NCBI RefSeq assembly: GCF_016909185.1
Contig: NZ_JAFBFH010000031.1
Coordinates: 1 to 64,000, forward strand
Length of the DNA: 64,000 bases
Source of the DNA: Siminovitchia thermophila
Lineage (GTDB): Bacteria > Bacillota > Bacilli > Bacillales > Bacillaceae_C
Reading direction: 5' to 3'
Shown: piece after piece, positions 51,762-62,650 of the stretch
Layout: each line of letters starts with the position of its first letter
How positions within the stretch are numbered: the stretch's first letter is position 1
Program-made: the position numbers and the translations under genes
Notes under the pieces: generated by a model
Told to the model about the DNA's origin: nothing
Seen by the model: the letters and a program-made list of their open reading frames with translations, nothing else
The model's database searches: none

Positions 51762-51790
51762 TAGTGTACCCAGCTGGATAAATTGTATAC
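51762..51790 (-). promoter_or_regulatory. sigma-F/sigma-G promoter of csfB
   Basis: Minus-strand GTATA (51786-51790), 14 bases, GGGTACACTA (51762-51771), a full match to GGnnAnAnTR. csfB is sigma-F dependent in B. subtilis. Confidence 0.7.
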
Positions 51791-51889
51791 ACAATTTATA
51801 AGATTTGTTAGTTTTTAAAATCATTGCTTTGTAAATTCTATGCAGGGTAGACAGTTACTGTGTTTGTCTTTTAAAAAACAGAAAAAAAC

Positions 51890-51920
51890 GAAACACCCGC
51901 CACGGTTTGGCGAATGTTTC
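51890..51920 (-). terminator. terminator after bofA
   Basis: Thirteen-base arms (GAAACATTCGCCA and TGGCGGGTGTTTC in minus-strand RNA, two mismatched or wobble positions) followed by GTTTTTTTC. It overlaps the last two bases of the bofA stop codon. Confidence 0.85.
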
Positions 51921-52185
51921 ATGGAATCACATATAGTTGAATGAGAGACAAAGCTGCAACACCCGGCAATCCTAGAAAACCTGAAATTGCGGCGGTGATC
52001 CAATTAATTGGGACGTACAAACCAAATTGATTGCCGAAGGCATTTAAAAAAAATAAAAATAGCGCTCCGATGACCAGCTTCATTGCTGATTGACCGATGA
52101 ATCGAATCAGCCGACCGGGCCTTCCCGATATGAGCAAAAAAATGATAAGACCAGCCAATGATGAAATAATGATAATGGACTCCAA
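51919..52185 (-). CDS. bofA: Pro-sigma-K processing inhibitor BofA
   Basis: The 88-aa integral membrane protein inhibits SpoIVFB so that sigma-K is released on time. Two to three hydrophobic segments are visible (about 3-19, 33-50, 60-85). The start is a TTG at 52185 five bases after AGGAGGGG. No rRNA operon follows it, unlike B. subtilis. Confidence 0.93.
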   Translation of the reverse strand: MESIIIISSLAGLIIFLLISGRPGRLIRFIGQSAMKLVIGALFLFFLNAFGNQFGLYVPINWITAAISGFLGLPGVAALSLIQLYVIP

Positions 52186-52266
52186 GCTTTCCCCTCCTGT
52201 TCTCCCGTCCTATATTATTTATTGTATGAACGGTCTGTCCAAAAAGAACGGCAGGCGGCTTGGTAG

Positions 52267-52479
52267 TTATTTTTTTATTGATACTTTTCTTAATTTCGCT
52301 TCACGTAAAAGATAAATATATTTTGCTTTTGCCATGAGCGCTTTGTATTTTAATTCATCATGCTCCCCGTAACTTAAATGCATCAATTGTTTTAAATGAA
52401 GCCAATTATTTTTTGTCTCTTCAATCAGTTCAACGAATTTTTGATCATATTCTTTCCGGAGTTTTTTTCTCTGAAACAT
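52267..52479 (-). CDS. yaaL: YaaL family protein (DUF2508)
   Basis: The 70-aa charged helical protein (MFQRKKLRKEYD start, KAKYIYLLREAKLRK near the end) is of unknown function and lies between recR and bofA in bacilli. AGGAG precedes the ATG at 52479; the longer frame overlaps recR. Confidence 0.87.
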   Translation of the reverse strand: MFQRKKLRKEYDQKFVELIEETKNNWLHLKQLMHLSYGEHDELKYKALMAKAKYIYLLREAKLRKVSIKK

Positions 52480-52492
52480 GCGGCGCCTCTCC

Positions 52493-53092
52493 TTACAAAA
52501 CTTCTCTTCTGCCTTCCAATGCCTTTGATAAAGTGACTTCATCCGCATATTCAAGATCGCCGCCAACCGGAAGTCCGTGGGCAATTCTTGTCACTTTAAG
52601 GCCGGATGGCTTTAGAAGCCGGGAAATGTACATGGCTGTCGCTTCCCCTTCTATATTGGGATTCGTCGCCAAAATCACTTCTTGAACGGTTTCGTCTTGA
52701 AGCCTTTTAAGCAAATCCGGAATGTTGATATCTTCCGGTCCAATTCCTTCCATAGGAGAAATAGATCCGTGCAAGACATGATAAAGACCTGTATATTCTT
52801 TCATTTTTTCCATGGCAATCACATCTTTCGGCTCCTGAACAACACAAATGACGCTGCGGTCACGCCGTTCCTCTTTACAAATATAACAAGGGTCCTGATC
52901 AGTAATATGCCCGCAAACCGAGCAGTATCCAAGATCCCTTTTTGCATTGACCAATGCTTTCGCAAAATCAAGGACGGTGTCTTCTTTCATGCCAAGAACG
53001 AAAAACGCCAGGCGGGCAGCTGTTTTCGGCCCGATTCCCGGCAGTTTCATAAAGCTGTCGATCAGCTTGGATATTGGTTCTGGATAGTGCAT
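52493..53092 (-). CDS. recR: Recombination protein RecR
   Basis: The 199-aa product acts with RecF and RecO to load RecA. It has a helix-hairpin-helix ([14 protein letters not shown], 17-30), a C4 zinc finger (CSVCG..CYICKE, about 57-73) and a TOPRIM domain with [18 protein letters not shown] lies before the ATG. Confidence 0.97.
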   Translation of the reverse strand: MHYPEPISKLIDSFMKLPGIGPKTAARLAFFVLGMKEDTVLDFAKALVNAKRDLGYCSVCGHITDQDPCYICKEERRDRSVICVVQEPKDVIAMEKMKEYTGLYHVLHGSISPMEGIGPEDINIPDLLKRLQDETVQEVILATNPNIEGEATAMYISRLLKPSGLKVTRIAHGLPVGGDLEYADEVTLSKALEGRREVL

Positions 53093-53104
53093 GTTGTTAA
53101 CCTC

Positions 53105-53425
53105 CTAAAAGCCAGGAAGGTTTAATCCTTTTGTAAATTGTCCCATCGTCTGGCTCGTTAATTCTTCGGCCTTTTTAAGCGCATCGTTTGTCGCGGCCAA
53201 TACAAGGTCTTGAAGCATTTCAATGTCTTCGGGATCGACAACTTCTTCATCAATTTTGACTTCAAGCACTTCCTTATGGCCTGAAACAATAACGGTGACC
53301 ATACCGCCGCCAGCTGTGCCTTCTATCTTCTTTTCACCAAGCTCTTCCTGGGCTTTCGCCATTTTCTTTTGCATTTTTTGCATTTGCTTCATCATGCCTT
53401 GCATATTTCCCATTCCTCGCATCAT
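53105..53425 (-). CDS. yaaK: YbaB/EbfC nucleoid-associated protein (YaaK)
   Basis: The 106-aa DNA-binding dimer has a methionine- and glycine-rich start ([20 protein letters not shown]) and the core [24 protein letters not shown] lies six bases before the ATG at 53425; the frame extends further without a site. The dnaX-yaaK-recR order is conserved. Confidence 0.95.
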   Translation of the reverse strand: MMRGMGNMQGMMKQMQKMQKKMAKAQEELGEKKIEGTAGGGMVTVIVSGHKEVLEVKIDEEVVDPEDIEMLQDLVLAATNDALKKAEELTSQTMGQFTKGLNLPGF

Positions 53426-53447
53426 TAAAAACCTCCAACATAGAAAA

Positions 53448-55139
53448 TTAGTTTTTGATCTCGAGAAGATCTTCCCCGACAAGCTTGAGCGCCTCGGCAA
53501 CGAGAGGATCTTCTTCATTCGTTTTCACCTGGTCGCCATCCGGCTTTTTCTTTTCTATGAATTCCCGGCGGATTTCCGACCATTGTTTTTCGGGAACCGC
53601 GATAATTTGATAAGCTGTACCGGCCAGTTCTTCCAACGTTTGAGACAGCGTTTGAAAATATGTTTCATTTTCCATAGCCATCCGGCAATGTATATCATGT
53701 TTAAATTTTAGTACAAACGCATTCGATGAAGCGGCAGATGGTTCTGCATCGTGGAGAAGTGCCGCCAGTTGCACCATTTTTTGACCGTTCAACGATTCAA
53801 GCAAGTCTCCCCAGCGGCTTTTAATGGCATTTAAATCCTGGCGTGTTGCATTCTCCAAAACCTGCATGATGGGTCGGGCATTGACCCGAAAATCTTTTGC
53901 ATTGCTTCGGACCGCTTTTCTTGGAGCCGGATCGCTTTTTGCTTCTGCCGATCTTTTGGTTGATTGTTCTTTCAATAATGTTATCTCTTTTTCAAGCGCC
54001 TCGATCTTTTTATACAGTTCTGTCATTTCAGGCGCGTCATTTGGGAAAGATTTCACTTGCGTTTGGCATAGTTTCACAAGGCAAACCTCTAAATAAGTGC
54101 GTGCATGATTTGAAAATCGCATTTCCTGCTGTGTTTTGCTTAATATATCGATGTATTCATAAATCTGCTCAGGAAGCATTGATTCAGATAACTGTTTAAA
54201 ATCCTCGTCCAATCGGGCGCGGACCATTGCTTCTTCCAACTCGGGTGCCGTCTTGTAAAGCAAAAGGTCGCGAAAGTATAAAATAAAATCTTCCGAAAAC
54301 CGAGCTGGATCCTTCCCCTGCAAAAGCAACTCCTCAAGGGCGCCCAAAGCAACAGCAACTTCTTTCTCGTGAATGGCCTTCGCCAACTTGTTCAAACTGC
54401 TTTGGGAAATGGAGCCGGTTACCGTCAGTGCGTCTTCCACCGTTACCATATCCGTGCTGAAGGAAATCGCTTGATCGAGCAGACTCAAAGCGTCCCTCAT
54501 GCCTCCCTCGGCAGCAGCGCCGATTACGTGTAATGCCTTTTCATCATATTTCAAACCTGTTTCATTTGCAATATGAACCATTCTTTTTACAATATCATGC
54601 GCGGTGATTCTTTTAAAATCAAAACGCTGACATCTAGAAATGATCGTTAACGGAATCTTGTGGGGCTCTGTCGTTGCCAAAATGAAAATCACGTGTCGGG
54701 GCGGCTCCTCCAATGTTTTTAATAATGCATTGAAGGCTCCGATGGACAGCATATGCACCTCGTCAATAATGTATACTTTGTAGGATACGGCATTGGGCGC
54801 ATACTTTACTTTATCACGAATATCGCGGATTTCTTCAACTCCATTGTTGGATGCGGCATCAATTTCAATCACATCAGAGATGGACCCGTCCATGATGCCT
54901 TGACAGGCCGCACATTCATTACACGGTTCAGATACCGGCATGCGTTCACAATTTACTGCCTTTGCCAGTATTTTGGCCGCACTTGTTTTTCCAGTTCCTC
55001 TGGGACCGGAAAATAAATAAGCATGGGATATTTTTTGTTGGAGGAGAGCATTTTGCAACGTTTTGGTGACATGTTCCTGGCCGACTACATCTATAAAAGC
55101 CTGTGGGCGCCAAACTCGATACAATGCTTGGTAACTCAA
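53448..55139 (-). CDS. dnaX: DNA polymerase III subunits gamma/tau
   Basis: Clamp-loader ATPase and replisome organiser. The 563-aa product has Walker [11 protein letters not shown] (near 45), zinc cysteines (CERM..CNECAAC near 64-79), Walker B IIDEVHML (near 115), and SRCQRFDF. The frame opens at 55163, but GGGGGAG lies five bases before the TTG at 55139, which gives exactly the B. subtilis length. I see no obvious frameshift signal for a separate gamma form. Confidence 0.96.
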   Translation of the reverse strand: MSYQALYRVWRPQAFIDVVGQEHVTKTLQNALLQQKISHAYLFSGPRGTGKTSAAKILAKAVNCERMPVSEPCNECAACQGIMDGSISDVIEIDAASNNGVEEIRDIRDKVKYAPNAVSYKVYIIDEVHMLSIGAFNALLKTLEEPPRHVIFILATTEPHKIPLTIISRCQRFDFKRITAHDIVKRMVHIANETGLKYDEKALHVIGAAAEGGMRDALSLLDQAISFSTDMVTVEDALTVTGSISQSSLNKLAKAIHEKEVAVALGALEELLLQGKDPARFSEDFILYFRDLLLYKTAPELEEAMVRARLDEDFKQLSESMLPEQIYEYIDILSKTQQEMRFSNHARTYLEVCLVKLCQTQVKSFPNDAPEMTELYKKIEALEKEITLLKEQSTKRSAEAKSDPAPRKAVRSNAKDFRVNARPIMQVLENATRQDLNAIKSRWGDLLESLNGQKMVQLAALLHDAEPSAASSNAFVLKFKHDIHCRMAMENETYFQTLSQTLEELAGTAYQIIAVPEKQWSEIRREFIEKKKPDGDQVKTNEEDPLVAEALKLVGEDLLEIKN

Positions 55140-55240
55140 TGCCTCTCCCCCTTTCTTTGCCATTTTAGTGAATTTCGCTGTTTATATTATACCTTAATTA
55201 GGCAAGAAATTACAGAAACAATCCGTAATGACGAATGTCT

Positions 55241-56926
55241 TTAAAAAGCACCTGAGCCTCCTCCGCCGCCGTCAACGCCACCTCCGGAATAGCTGGTGTC
55301 GGAACTGTCAGCAGAAGCCGTATTCATTATATGTTCATCTGCTAATGCAAATGAAGAAGCAGTGTTCAACCCTGAATAGAAGAAAACGTCCACCGTAGAG
55401 TAGCTGGCCACGCTTGTTTCATTCTTTTGAATAACTTGGCTAAAATAATCCGCCAGACGGTTCTTTTTCGTCCCCATACTATATATTAGCAAACGCTTTT
55501 TATCATCCTCGCTTGATTGTTCCCATTCGGAGACAGGAATTTGCTCATACTCTTTTTCGAGCTTGTTCCACTCCTCCTTTAAAAGCATACCTTCATATGA
55601 GATAGGCTTATAAAATATAGCCAAACATAAGCTGGCGAGTCCCAATGCCCCTGCCTGGAACATGAGTCCATATAGGTCATAGACGATGAAAAAAGCAGAA
55701 GCAATAAGCATAGCCGTACCCGTCGTTCCAAGCGTCCATTTTAATAATGGATTGTTTTCATGGAGATTTGATTGATCGATCTCTTTTTTGATTGCATCTT
55801 TCCATCGGCTTATTTCTTCCTCATATCGATCATGGTTCGATTCCAACTGTATGTACTGTTCCAAATCATTCAGGGTAAATGTTTTATTCCCCCCCACCTT
55901 TTCAAAGAGCAAACGAAGCAAAATCTTTTCATGAGCTTTTTCCGCTTCCCCATCCAGCAGCAAAAACCGGTCCTCTGAAACCTGCCGGACATATCCTTTT
56001 CGTACAAGATCCATTAAAGCTGCCGCCAGCAGTTCCGGTGAAAATTGATATAAAAAATAAAGAATAGCCGGCATGCTCAACTTTTGTTTTGGAATCATAT
56101 ATTTCCTGCTATTAATTTCATTTTTGGCTGCTCGTTTTCTTTGTTTACTCTTCATTGCCTCAGATGTGATCACCCCAATAAAAAGAGCACCAAATATCAA
56201 TAAGAACCATTTTCCAACTGATGAGGTTTTCTCCCTGTTTTCCGCAAATGTTTGTGCTTTGTCAATCAACTTTTGTTGCTCATCCAGCAATGTTTGGCGC
56301 ATTTCTTGATCAGAGGTTTCAGTCAAGTCCGGAAATAATGCCGAATCATATGCCACCCGAATATCCCCATTTTCACCAGCTTCCACTTTATGTAACTGGA
56401 ATGTAACAGCACCGCTATTTCCAACCTTCTCCTTACCGAACGATTCATCATACCCAAAGGCAATCACATCATCCGTTTCAGCAGGGGGATGGACCGTGAT
56501 AGTCATGTTCCCATAATCCGCTTCATTGCGTTTATCCAAAAAAGGCCAATAAAACTCTGTTATATCAGGATGCTTAGAAAGACCGTTTTTAATCATATAA
56601 TGGAGTTCTACACTAATATTCTCATCGCTCCCGCTTCGAGAAACTTTATATAAATCTTTTTCTTTCTTTACTTTTAGCTCTTTTTCGCCTTCATTCGCTG
56701 TAAAATCGGTTATTTCCGCACCTTTCTTCGGAATTATTTCCCGGGTAATTCCGCGAAATTTGTCATCAAAAGAATAAGAATGGACTTCAGTCACTCGCAC
56801 ATCCCCATTTTTTTGCAAATAGGCATCGATGGTTACATCCGTTATCGAAAATTCCACTGCCATAGTCTGAATAGGCCATGCCCCAATCATAAACAAAATC
56901 AATATGAAAACAAGCTTTTTCTTCAT
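55241..56926 (-). CDS. DUF2207 family predicted membrane protein
   Basis: The 561-aa product has a signal peptide (about 1-24, MKKKLVFILILFMIG), a DUF2207 extracytoplasmic beta domain (about 25-220), a membrane segment (about 240-255), a winged-helix-like region, two more membrane segments (about 400-445), and a C-terminal glycine run (GGGVDGGGGGSG) typical of the family. The function is unknown. GAGG lies eight bases before the ATG at 56926. It is not between dnaX and the SRP RNA in B. subtilis, so it was inserted here. Confidence 0.85.
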   Translation of the reverse strand: MKKKLVFILILFMIGAWPIQTMAVEFSITDVTIDAYLQKNGDVRVTEVHSYSFDDKFRGITREIIPKKGAEITDFTANEGEKELKVKKEKDLYKVSRSGSDENISVELHYMIKNGLSKHPDITEFYWPFLDKRNEADYGNMTITVHPPAETDDVIAFGYDESFGKEKVGNSGAVTFQLHKVEAGENGDIRVAYDSALFPDLTETSDQEMRQTLLDEQQKLIDKAQTFAENREKTSSVGKWFLLIFGALFIGVITSEAMKSKQRKRAAKNEINSRKYMIPKQKLSMPAILYFLYQFSPELLAAALMDLVRKGYVRQVSEDRFLLLDGEAEKAHEKILLRLLFEKVGGNKTFTLNDLEQYIQLESNHDRYEEEISRWKDAIKKEIDQSNLHENNPLLKWTLGTTGTAMLIASAFFIVYDLYGLMFQAGALGLASLCLAIFYKPISYEGMLLKEEWNKLEKEYEQIPVSEWEQSSEDDKKRLLIYSMGTKKNRLADYFSQVIQKNETSVASYSTVDVFFYSGLNTASSFALADEHIMNTASADSSDTSYSGGGVDGGGGGSGAF

Positions 56927-57042
56927 CACAAACACCTCACTTTCCTCTTATACGGGATATAGGAGGAAAAAGTTTCAGATAGCAATCCGTCGAATCGAAT
57001 ACACATACACTCGGATATACTTTTTTTTCACTGAAAACTAAA

Positions 57043-57070
57043 AAATCCATCTGCCATTGCAGATGGATTT
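57043..57070 (-). terminator. terminator after SRP RNA
   Basis: Perfect twelve-base-pair stem AAATCCATCTGC/GCAGATGGATTT, four-base loop, then T6 on the minus strand. Confidence 0.92.
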
Positions 57071-57084
57071 GATATTGAATGGAT

Positions 57085-57357
57085 TGCCGTGCACCTTCCG
57101 TCGACAGTGTTTCATAAGCGTTACTCTAGCAGTTAGCTCGATCCAGGCTGCCCCGCGGCACATGGGATGGCCCACTTAATGCTGCTTCCTTCCGGACCTG
57201 ACATGGTTCATGGGTTCCCATTGCGCAGGACCCAGATGTCCACACCACTTACTTGAGGCAGATCCTTACAAAACAACAGCCTCGGGAAGGGATTCAACCC
57301 CGCTGGAGCGGATTGCGGGTACAGGGCTCCGCTATTTCCCCGTCTAGCACGGTAAGG
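57085..57357 (-). ncRNA. scr: Signal recognition particle RNA (scRNA, large Bacillus type)
   Basis: About 273 nt. Read on the minus strand, the 5' CCGTGC and 3' GCACGG ends pair. The conserved domain IV apical region GTCAGGTCCGGAAGGAAGCA (near 57187-57206) binds Ffh. The ATGAACCATG segment nearby and the Alu domain confirm the large Bacillus form. It assembles with Ffh and HBsu. It lies between tadA and dnaX as in B. subtilis and has its own promoter and terminator. Confidence 0.97.
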
Positions 57358-57360
57358 ATT

Positions 57361-57389
57361 ATTGTACCACTTTTTCAGCATAAAATCAA
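57361..57389 (-). promoter_or_regulatory. SRP RNA promoter (sigma-A, extended -10)
   Basis: Minus-strand TTGATT (57384-57389), 17 bases, TACAAT (57361-57366) preceded by TGG. The start is expected near 57354. Confidence 0.8.
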
Positions 57390-57412
57390 TCTTTACTAAA
57401 GGAAAGTTTGTC

Positions 57413-57614
57413 CGGCATTAACTGGCAGTAAAATCACCTTTTTAAAAAATTGTGAGTGAAATGACATTGGATATCGACTGCCAGTATATGCCCGATTGGT
57501 TCTACTAACAATCAGTCGGATACAGTTAACTGGCAAGCTAAGAACATATCCTATGGCAATGTCTGCATGGTCCACCTTCTGTGGAACTATCCGGCTATTG
57601 AAGCTTCACTTTAT
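57413..57614 (+). repeat. structured intergenic element, copy B
   Basis: ATTAACTGGCAGTA (from about 57417) and ACTGCCAGT (57478-57486) form an outer dyad. They are followed by GCCCGATTGGTTCTACTAAC (57490-57509), an imperfect inverted repeat (CAATCAGTCGGATA ... CTATCCGGCTATTG), and AAGCTTCACTTTAT. Its last bases overlap the tadA stop codon, so it abuts the gene exactly. Confidence 0.7.
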
Positions 57615-58075
57615 CCCTTCTTTTTCCTGCGAAGTTCACGAAAAAATTGGCTTAGAAGCTCTCCGCATTCATCCGCCAATACTCCGCCGACCACTTCACT
57701 TTGATGATTAAAGCGGGCATCAGAAAGCAAATTCATAAGTGTTCCCGCACAGCCGGCCTTTGGATCAGAAGCTCCGTATACGACTTTTTTTATACGCGAT
57801 AAAATGATAGCGCCACTGCACATCGGACATGGCTCCAACGTTACATATAGTTCCGCATTTTCAAGACGCCATGTCCCTAGTGTCCGGCAAGCTTCCTGAA
57901 TGGCGATGATTTCGGCATGCGCTACGGCATTTTGCTCCGTTTCCCGTCGGTTTGATGCTTTAGCGATGATTTTCCCATTTAAGACAATGATAGCCCCGAT
58001 GGGAACTTCACCAATTGAGCGGGCCTTCTTCGCTTCTTCAATTGCAACATTCATATATTTCTCTTCATTTTCCAT
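57611..58075 (-). CDS. tadA: tRNA-specific adenosine deaminase
   Basis: Converts A34 to inosine in tRNA-Arg(ACG). The 154-aa product has the zinc/catalytic motifs AHAEIIAI (near 52) and PCPMCSGAI (near 82). GAGGAG lies seven bases before the ATG at 58075; the frame opens 13 codons earlier. Its stop codon overlaps repeat copy B. Confidence 0.96.
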   Translation of the reverse strand: MENEEKYMNVAIEEAKKARSIGEVPIGAIIVLNGKIIAKASNRRETEQNAVAHAEIIAIQEACRTLGTWRLENAELYVTLEPCPMCSGAIILSRIKKVVYGASDPKAGCAGTLMNLLSDARFNHQSEVVGGVLADECGELLSQFFRELRRKKKG

Positions 58076-58129
58076 CGTTTTTCTCCTCATTTTTGCTACA
58101 TATGATTGTACCAAAATTTTTTATTAGAG

Positions 58130-58158
58130 GTCTTTAATTTTCCTGGCATGCATACAAT
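58130..58158 (+). promoter_or_regulatory. sigma-E promoter of sleL
   Basis: A perfect -10 CATACAAT (58151-58158), 14 bases downstream of a weak -35 GTCTTTA (58130-58136). B. subtilis yaaH is a sigma-E gene. Confidence 0.65.
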
Positions 58159-58202
58159 GGGACAAGATAAACGTTTGACTAAGGTGGTTAAGGAGGGTAA
58201 AC

Positions 58203-59489
58203 ATGCAAATCCATGTCGTCGAGCCCAATCAGACTTTGTCCTCGATCGCTTCCTTGTACGGGATAGCTCCAGCTATCATAACGGAAGCCAATGATTTACA
58301 AAATCCCGATCGGCTTGTGGTCGGGCAAGCGATTGTCATTCCGATTATCGGCAGGTTTTATTGGGTACAGCCTGGTGACAGCCTCTATACAATCGCGAGA
58401 AGATTTGGCATTTCTTATCAAGAGCTTGCCCGAATCAATGGGATTAGTGTCAACCAGCCTATTCGGGTTGGCTTGCGGCTCTATATCCCACAGGGACCAA
58501 AGCGAGAAGGAGAGTTTTTAGCTTATGTCGAGCCGAGGCGTACGGGGACCGTATCCCCCGTTTTGGAGTCGAGTGCGAGAGAAGCATCTCCTTACTTAAC
58601 ATATTTGGCTCCATTTGCTTACTTGCCAAAACGTGACGGAACATTAGATCCCCCCCAGTTAAATCGTTTTCCCGAAATTGCCCGCGCAAACAACACATCT
58701 CTCGCCATGGTCTTGGCCAACCAGGAAGAAGGACAATTCAACACTGAACTTGCTCATATTTTGCTTACAAATGAACAAGTGCAAACAACTTTTTTGGAAA
58801 ATATTGCAACAGAAGCCAAAAGGGTCGGCTTTACCGATATTCACTTTGATTTTGAAAGGATTGCAGCGGAAGATCGTGAAGCTTATAACCAATTTCTTCG
58901 AAAAGCACGCGACCGTTTCCATGCGGAAGGCTATATCATTTCCACGGCACTTGCCCCCAAAACAAGTGCTACACAGGTGGGGGAATGGTATGCGGGGCAT
59001 GATTATCGGGCGCACGGCGAAATTGTCGATTACTCTTTGATCATGACATATGAATGGGGCTACAGCGGCGGTCCCGCAATGGCTGTTTCCCCCATTGGAC
59101 CAGTTCGGGATGTATTGGAGTACGCGCTAACCGAAATGCCTTCACGTAAAATCATGATGGGACAAAATCTGTATGGCTATGATTGGACGCTTCCGTTCGT
59201 CAAGGGAACGACGGCAAAAGCTGTAAGCCCCCAGGAGGCCATTCGGATTGCCCTTGAAAACAATGTAGCCATCGAATACGATACAACTGCACAAGCCCCT
59301 TTTTTTCATTATACGGACGGGGAAGGGAACAGGCATGAAGTTTGGTTTGAAGATGCGCGTTCCATCCAGGCAAAATTTGATTTGGTTAAAGAGCTCAACC
59401 TTCGGGGTGTCGGCTATTGGAAACTTGGGCTGTCTTTTCCACAAAACTGGCTCTTGATTACTGACAATTTTAATGTAGTGAAAACATAA
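58203..59489 (+). CDS. sleL: Spore cortex-lytic N-acetylglucosaminidase SleL (YaaH)
   Basis: The 428-aa product has two N-terminal LysM peptidoglycan-binding repeats (about 2-47 and 52-96) and a GH18 catalytic domain (about 110-425). The DxxDxDxE-type catalytic segment is FTDIHFDFERI (near 217-227). It degrades spore cortex during germination. AAGGAGGG lies before the ATG. It is divergent from tadA and convergent with serS, and has a sigma-E-type promoter. Confidence 0.96.
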   Translation: MQIHVVEPNQTLSSIASLYGIAPAIITEANDLQNPDRLVVGQAIVIPIIGRFYWVQPGDSLYTIARRFGISYQELARINGISVNQPIRVGLRLYIPQGPKREGEFLAYVEPRRTGTVSPVLESSAREASPYLTYLAPFAYLPKRDGTLDPPQLNRFPEIARANNTSLAMVLANQEEGQFNTELAHILLTNEQVQTTFLENIATEAKRVGFTDIHFDFERIAAEDREAYNQFLRKARDRFHAEGYIISTALAPKTSATQVGEWYAGHDYRAHGEIVDYSLIMTYEWGYSGGPAMAVSPIGPVRDVLEYALTEMPSRKIMMGQNLYGYDWTLPFVKGTTAKAVSPQEAIRIALENNVAIEYDTTAQAPFFHYTDGEGNRHEVWFEDARSIQAKFDLVKELNLRGVGYWKLGLSFPQNWLLITDNFNVVKT

Positions 59490-59511
59490 AAGCGGCTCAT
59501 TCGAACCGCTT
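59490..59511. terminator. bidirectional terminator between sleL and serS
   Basis: AAGCGG/CCGCTT arms with further inner pairs; T-rich on both sides (TTCTTT plus, TTTTATG minus), only three bases from the serS stop. Confidence 0.75.
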
Positions 59512-59514
59512 CTT

Positions 59515-60810
<1,296 letters not shown>

Positions 60811-60814
60811 TTAT

Positions 60815-61069
60815 TTAAACAAAAAAACTCCCGATCCCAAAGGGACGAGAGTTTACCCGCGTTGCCACCCAAATTGAAAGCCTGAGCTTTCCTCTTTGCC
60901 TGATAACGGGGTGATCCCGAAAATGCTTACTTGCCCGAAATGATCGGCGGTTCGGCATTTTGCTCAAGGACGGATTCACAGGCAGTGCCGCCAGTTTTCA
61001 CCAAACACCGGCTCTCTTAAAGGACACTGTTCCGCTACTATTTCCTCTCAACGCATTCGCTCGTATTTT
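60815..61069 (-). promoter_or_regulatory. T-box riboswitch leader of serS
   Basis: Minus-strand leader with the T-box core GGGTGGCAACGCGG (about 60858-60871). It is followed by a terminator AACTCTCGTCCC/GGGATCGGGAGTT with T7. Upstream, in the stem I region, a GAATCC segment offers UCC, a serine codon, as the likely specifier. Uncharged tRNA-Ser would stabilise the antiterminator and allow serS expression. The specifier assignment is inferred. Confidence 0.93.
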
Positions 61070-61075
61070 GTTGAT

Positions 61076-61104
61076 AATATACTACATATCCAAGTGGAAT
61101 GCAA
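61076..61104 (-). promoter_or_regulatory. serS promoter (sigma-A)
   Basis: Minus-strand TTGCAT (61099-61104), 17 bases, TATATT (61076-61081), starting the T-box leader near 61069. Confidence 0.8.
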
Positions 61105-61164
61105 ATGTACTGTCTTATCTATATAATTGTCATCTGTCCGCTTTTCTAAACCAACAGATATTTT

Positions 61165-62508
61165 TTAAAACCAACCTTTGACTGTTTTAACCGAGCTATC
61201 CCAAACATCGCCGAAAAAGCCGCCTATTCCGCGCATCATTAGAACAAACCAATTGGCTTTCTCCACTTTTTCTCCTGTCACCATATTGACAGATGCCGTT
61301 TTGCTTTTTGATAAAAAGCCGTAAGGATCTTCTCCCTCATATGCGGCTTCCAGAACGCCCACTTTTTCACCTTTTTTAATCGGTGCGGTCAATTTCCCTT
61401 CTTTATTCAATTTCTTCTTATCTATTTTAACACGAGGTTTGTACATTTTTTCTTCCCCGTTTTTCACTACCACTTTTAAAGGGGATTCAGACTGAATGGA
61501 GACAGATTTTTCTTTTCCGCTTATGACAGGTATCGTTTTATTATTTTTTACTTGATAACCTTTCGGATATATTTCTTTTACAGAGAAGTTTGTAAAAGCA
61601 TAGTCCATCATTTTTTTGGATTCATTAAATCTGGATTTGTAATCACCTTGGCCGTTTTTTCCTTTCGCGTTCATGACAACCGTAATAACCCTTAAACCAT
61701 CCCGTTTAGCCGTCCCGGTAAAACAGTACCCAGCAAAGTCTGTTGTCCCGGTTTTTAATCCATCTACGCCTTCATAGCTAAAATCTAGAGATGGGAGCAT
61801 CCAGTTCCAGTTCACCATTTTACCAGGCTTACCAGGGAATTCTTTCTCAGGTATGCTCGTTGTTTCCAATACTTCGGGATAATCATTCATCAGACGGGAA
61901 GCCAGTTTTGCCATTGATCGTGCAGACATGATATTTTCATCTTCTGGCTTGGTTCCCTCTGGATGTTTGCCTTTTAAATCCTTATTGTTTAGACCGGTGG
62001 AATTGACAAACTTATAGTTTTCAAGACCCAGTTCTTCCGCTTTTTTGTTCATTAAGTCGACAAACTTCTTCTCGGAACCGGCAATGGCTTCGGCAATGGC
62101 GATCGTGGCGCCATTTGCCGAGTAAATCGCCATCGCTTCATATAATTGTCGAATCGTATATTTTTTCCCCGCTTCAAGCGGTACATTTGAAAGATTTGTA
62201 TCAATAGAAACCTGATGAACATAATCGCTGATGGTTTGTTCCTGTTCCCAAGATATTTTTTTATCCTTAATCGCTTCGAACATTAGATACTCAGTCATCA
62301 TTTTGGACATTGAGGCAATGCCGAGCGCAGTATCTTCATTTTTTGCGTACAGTACCTTTCCTGTACTTGCTTCAACGAGGATTGCCGCATCCGCGTTAAT
62401 ATCGAGCGCATCCTCAGCGGAAGCACGTTCAGGAACAGTGATCATGCTAACGAACATAAGTAACGACAGAAAAAACGCTAAAAATGGTATCTTTTTCCGA
62501 ATTATCAC
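61165..62508 (-). CDS. dacA: D-alanyl-D-alanine carboxypeptidase PBP5
   Basis: Trims the terminal D-Ala of peptidoglycan stem peptides. The 447-aa product has a signal peptide (about 1-32, ending ASA), the active-site SMSK (near 67), SAN (near 130) and KTGTT (near 252). A C-terminal beta domain and amphipathic anchor helix ([18 protein letters not shown]) follow. GGAGGG lies seven bases before the GTG at 62508; the open frame's earlier TTG is part of that site. In B. subtilis pdxS-pdxT separate it from serS. Confidence 0.96.
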   Translation of the reverse strand: MIIRKKIPFLAFFLSLLMFVSMITVPERASAEDALDINADAAILVEASTGKVLYAKNEDTALGIASMSKMMTEYLMFEAIKDKKISWEQEQTISDYVHQVSIDTNLSNVPLEAGKKYTIRQLYEAMAIYSANGATIAIAEAIAGSEKKFVDLMNKKAEELGLENYKFVNSTGLNNKDLKGKHPEGTKPEDENIMSARSMAKLASRLMNDYPEVLETTSIPEKEFPGKPGKMVNWNWMLPSLDFSYEGVDGLKTGTTDFAGYCFTGTAKRDGLRVITVVMNAKGKNGQGDYKSRFNESKKMMDYAFTNFSVKEIYPKGYQVKNNKTIPVISGKEKSVSIQSESPLKVVVKNGEEKMYKPRVKIDKKKLNKEGKLTAPIKKGEKVGVLEAAYEGEDPYGFLSKSKTASVNMVTGEKVEKANWFVLMMRGIGGFFGDVWDSSVKTVKGWF

Positions 62509-62543
62509 AAGTTTACCCTCCAAATTATATGTACACCTTTGTC

Positions 62544-62552
62544 ATTTTAACA
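62544..62552 (-). promoter_or_regulatory. possible dacA extended -10 promoter
   Basis: Minus-strand TGTTAAAAT with a weak TACTCA 17 bases upstream, about 35 bp before dacA and downstream of the guaB terminator. Confidence 0.4.
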
Positions 62553-62608
62553 TAGAAAAACATCGTTGAGTAGGCTGTGTTCTTTTCAGTTTCATAACAA
62601 AAAAAAAG

Positions 62609-62644
62609 CAAAGCCCATTCACTGGATTCATCAGGGCTTTTGCC
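62609..62644 (-). terminator. terminator after guaB
   Basis: Stem GCAAAAGCCC/GGGCTTTGC (an extra A in one arm) with a 17-base loop and a run of nine T on the minus strand. Confidence 0.85.
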
Positions 62645-62650
62645 ATTTTT

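Noticed and set aside
53448-55139. Programmed frameshift producing gamma from dnaX
   Set aside because: No A-rich slippery run with downstream stop and hairpin like that of E. coli was seen.
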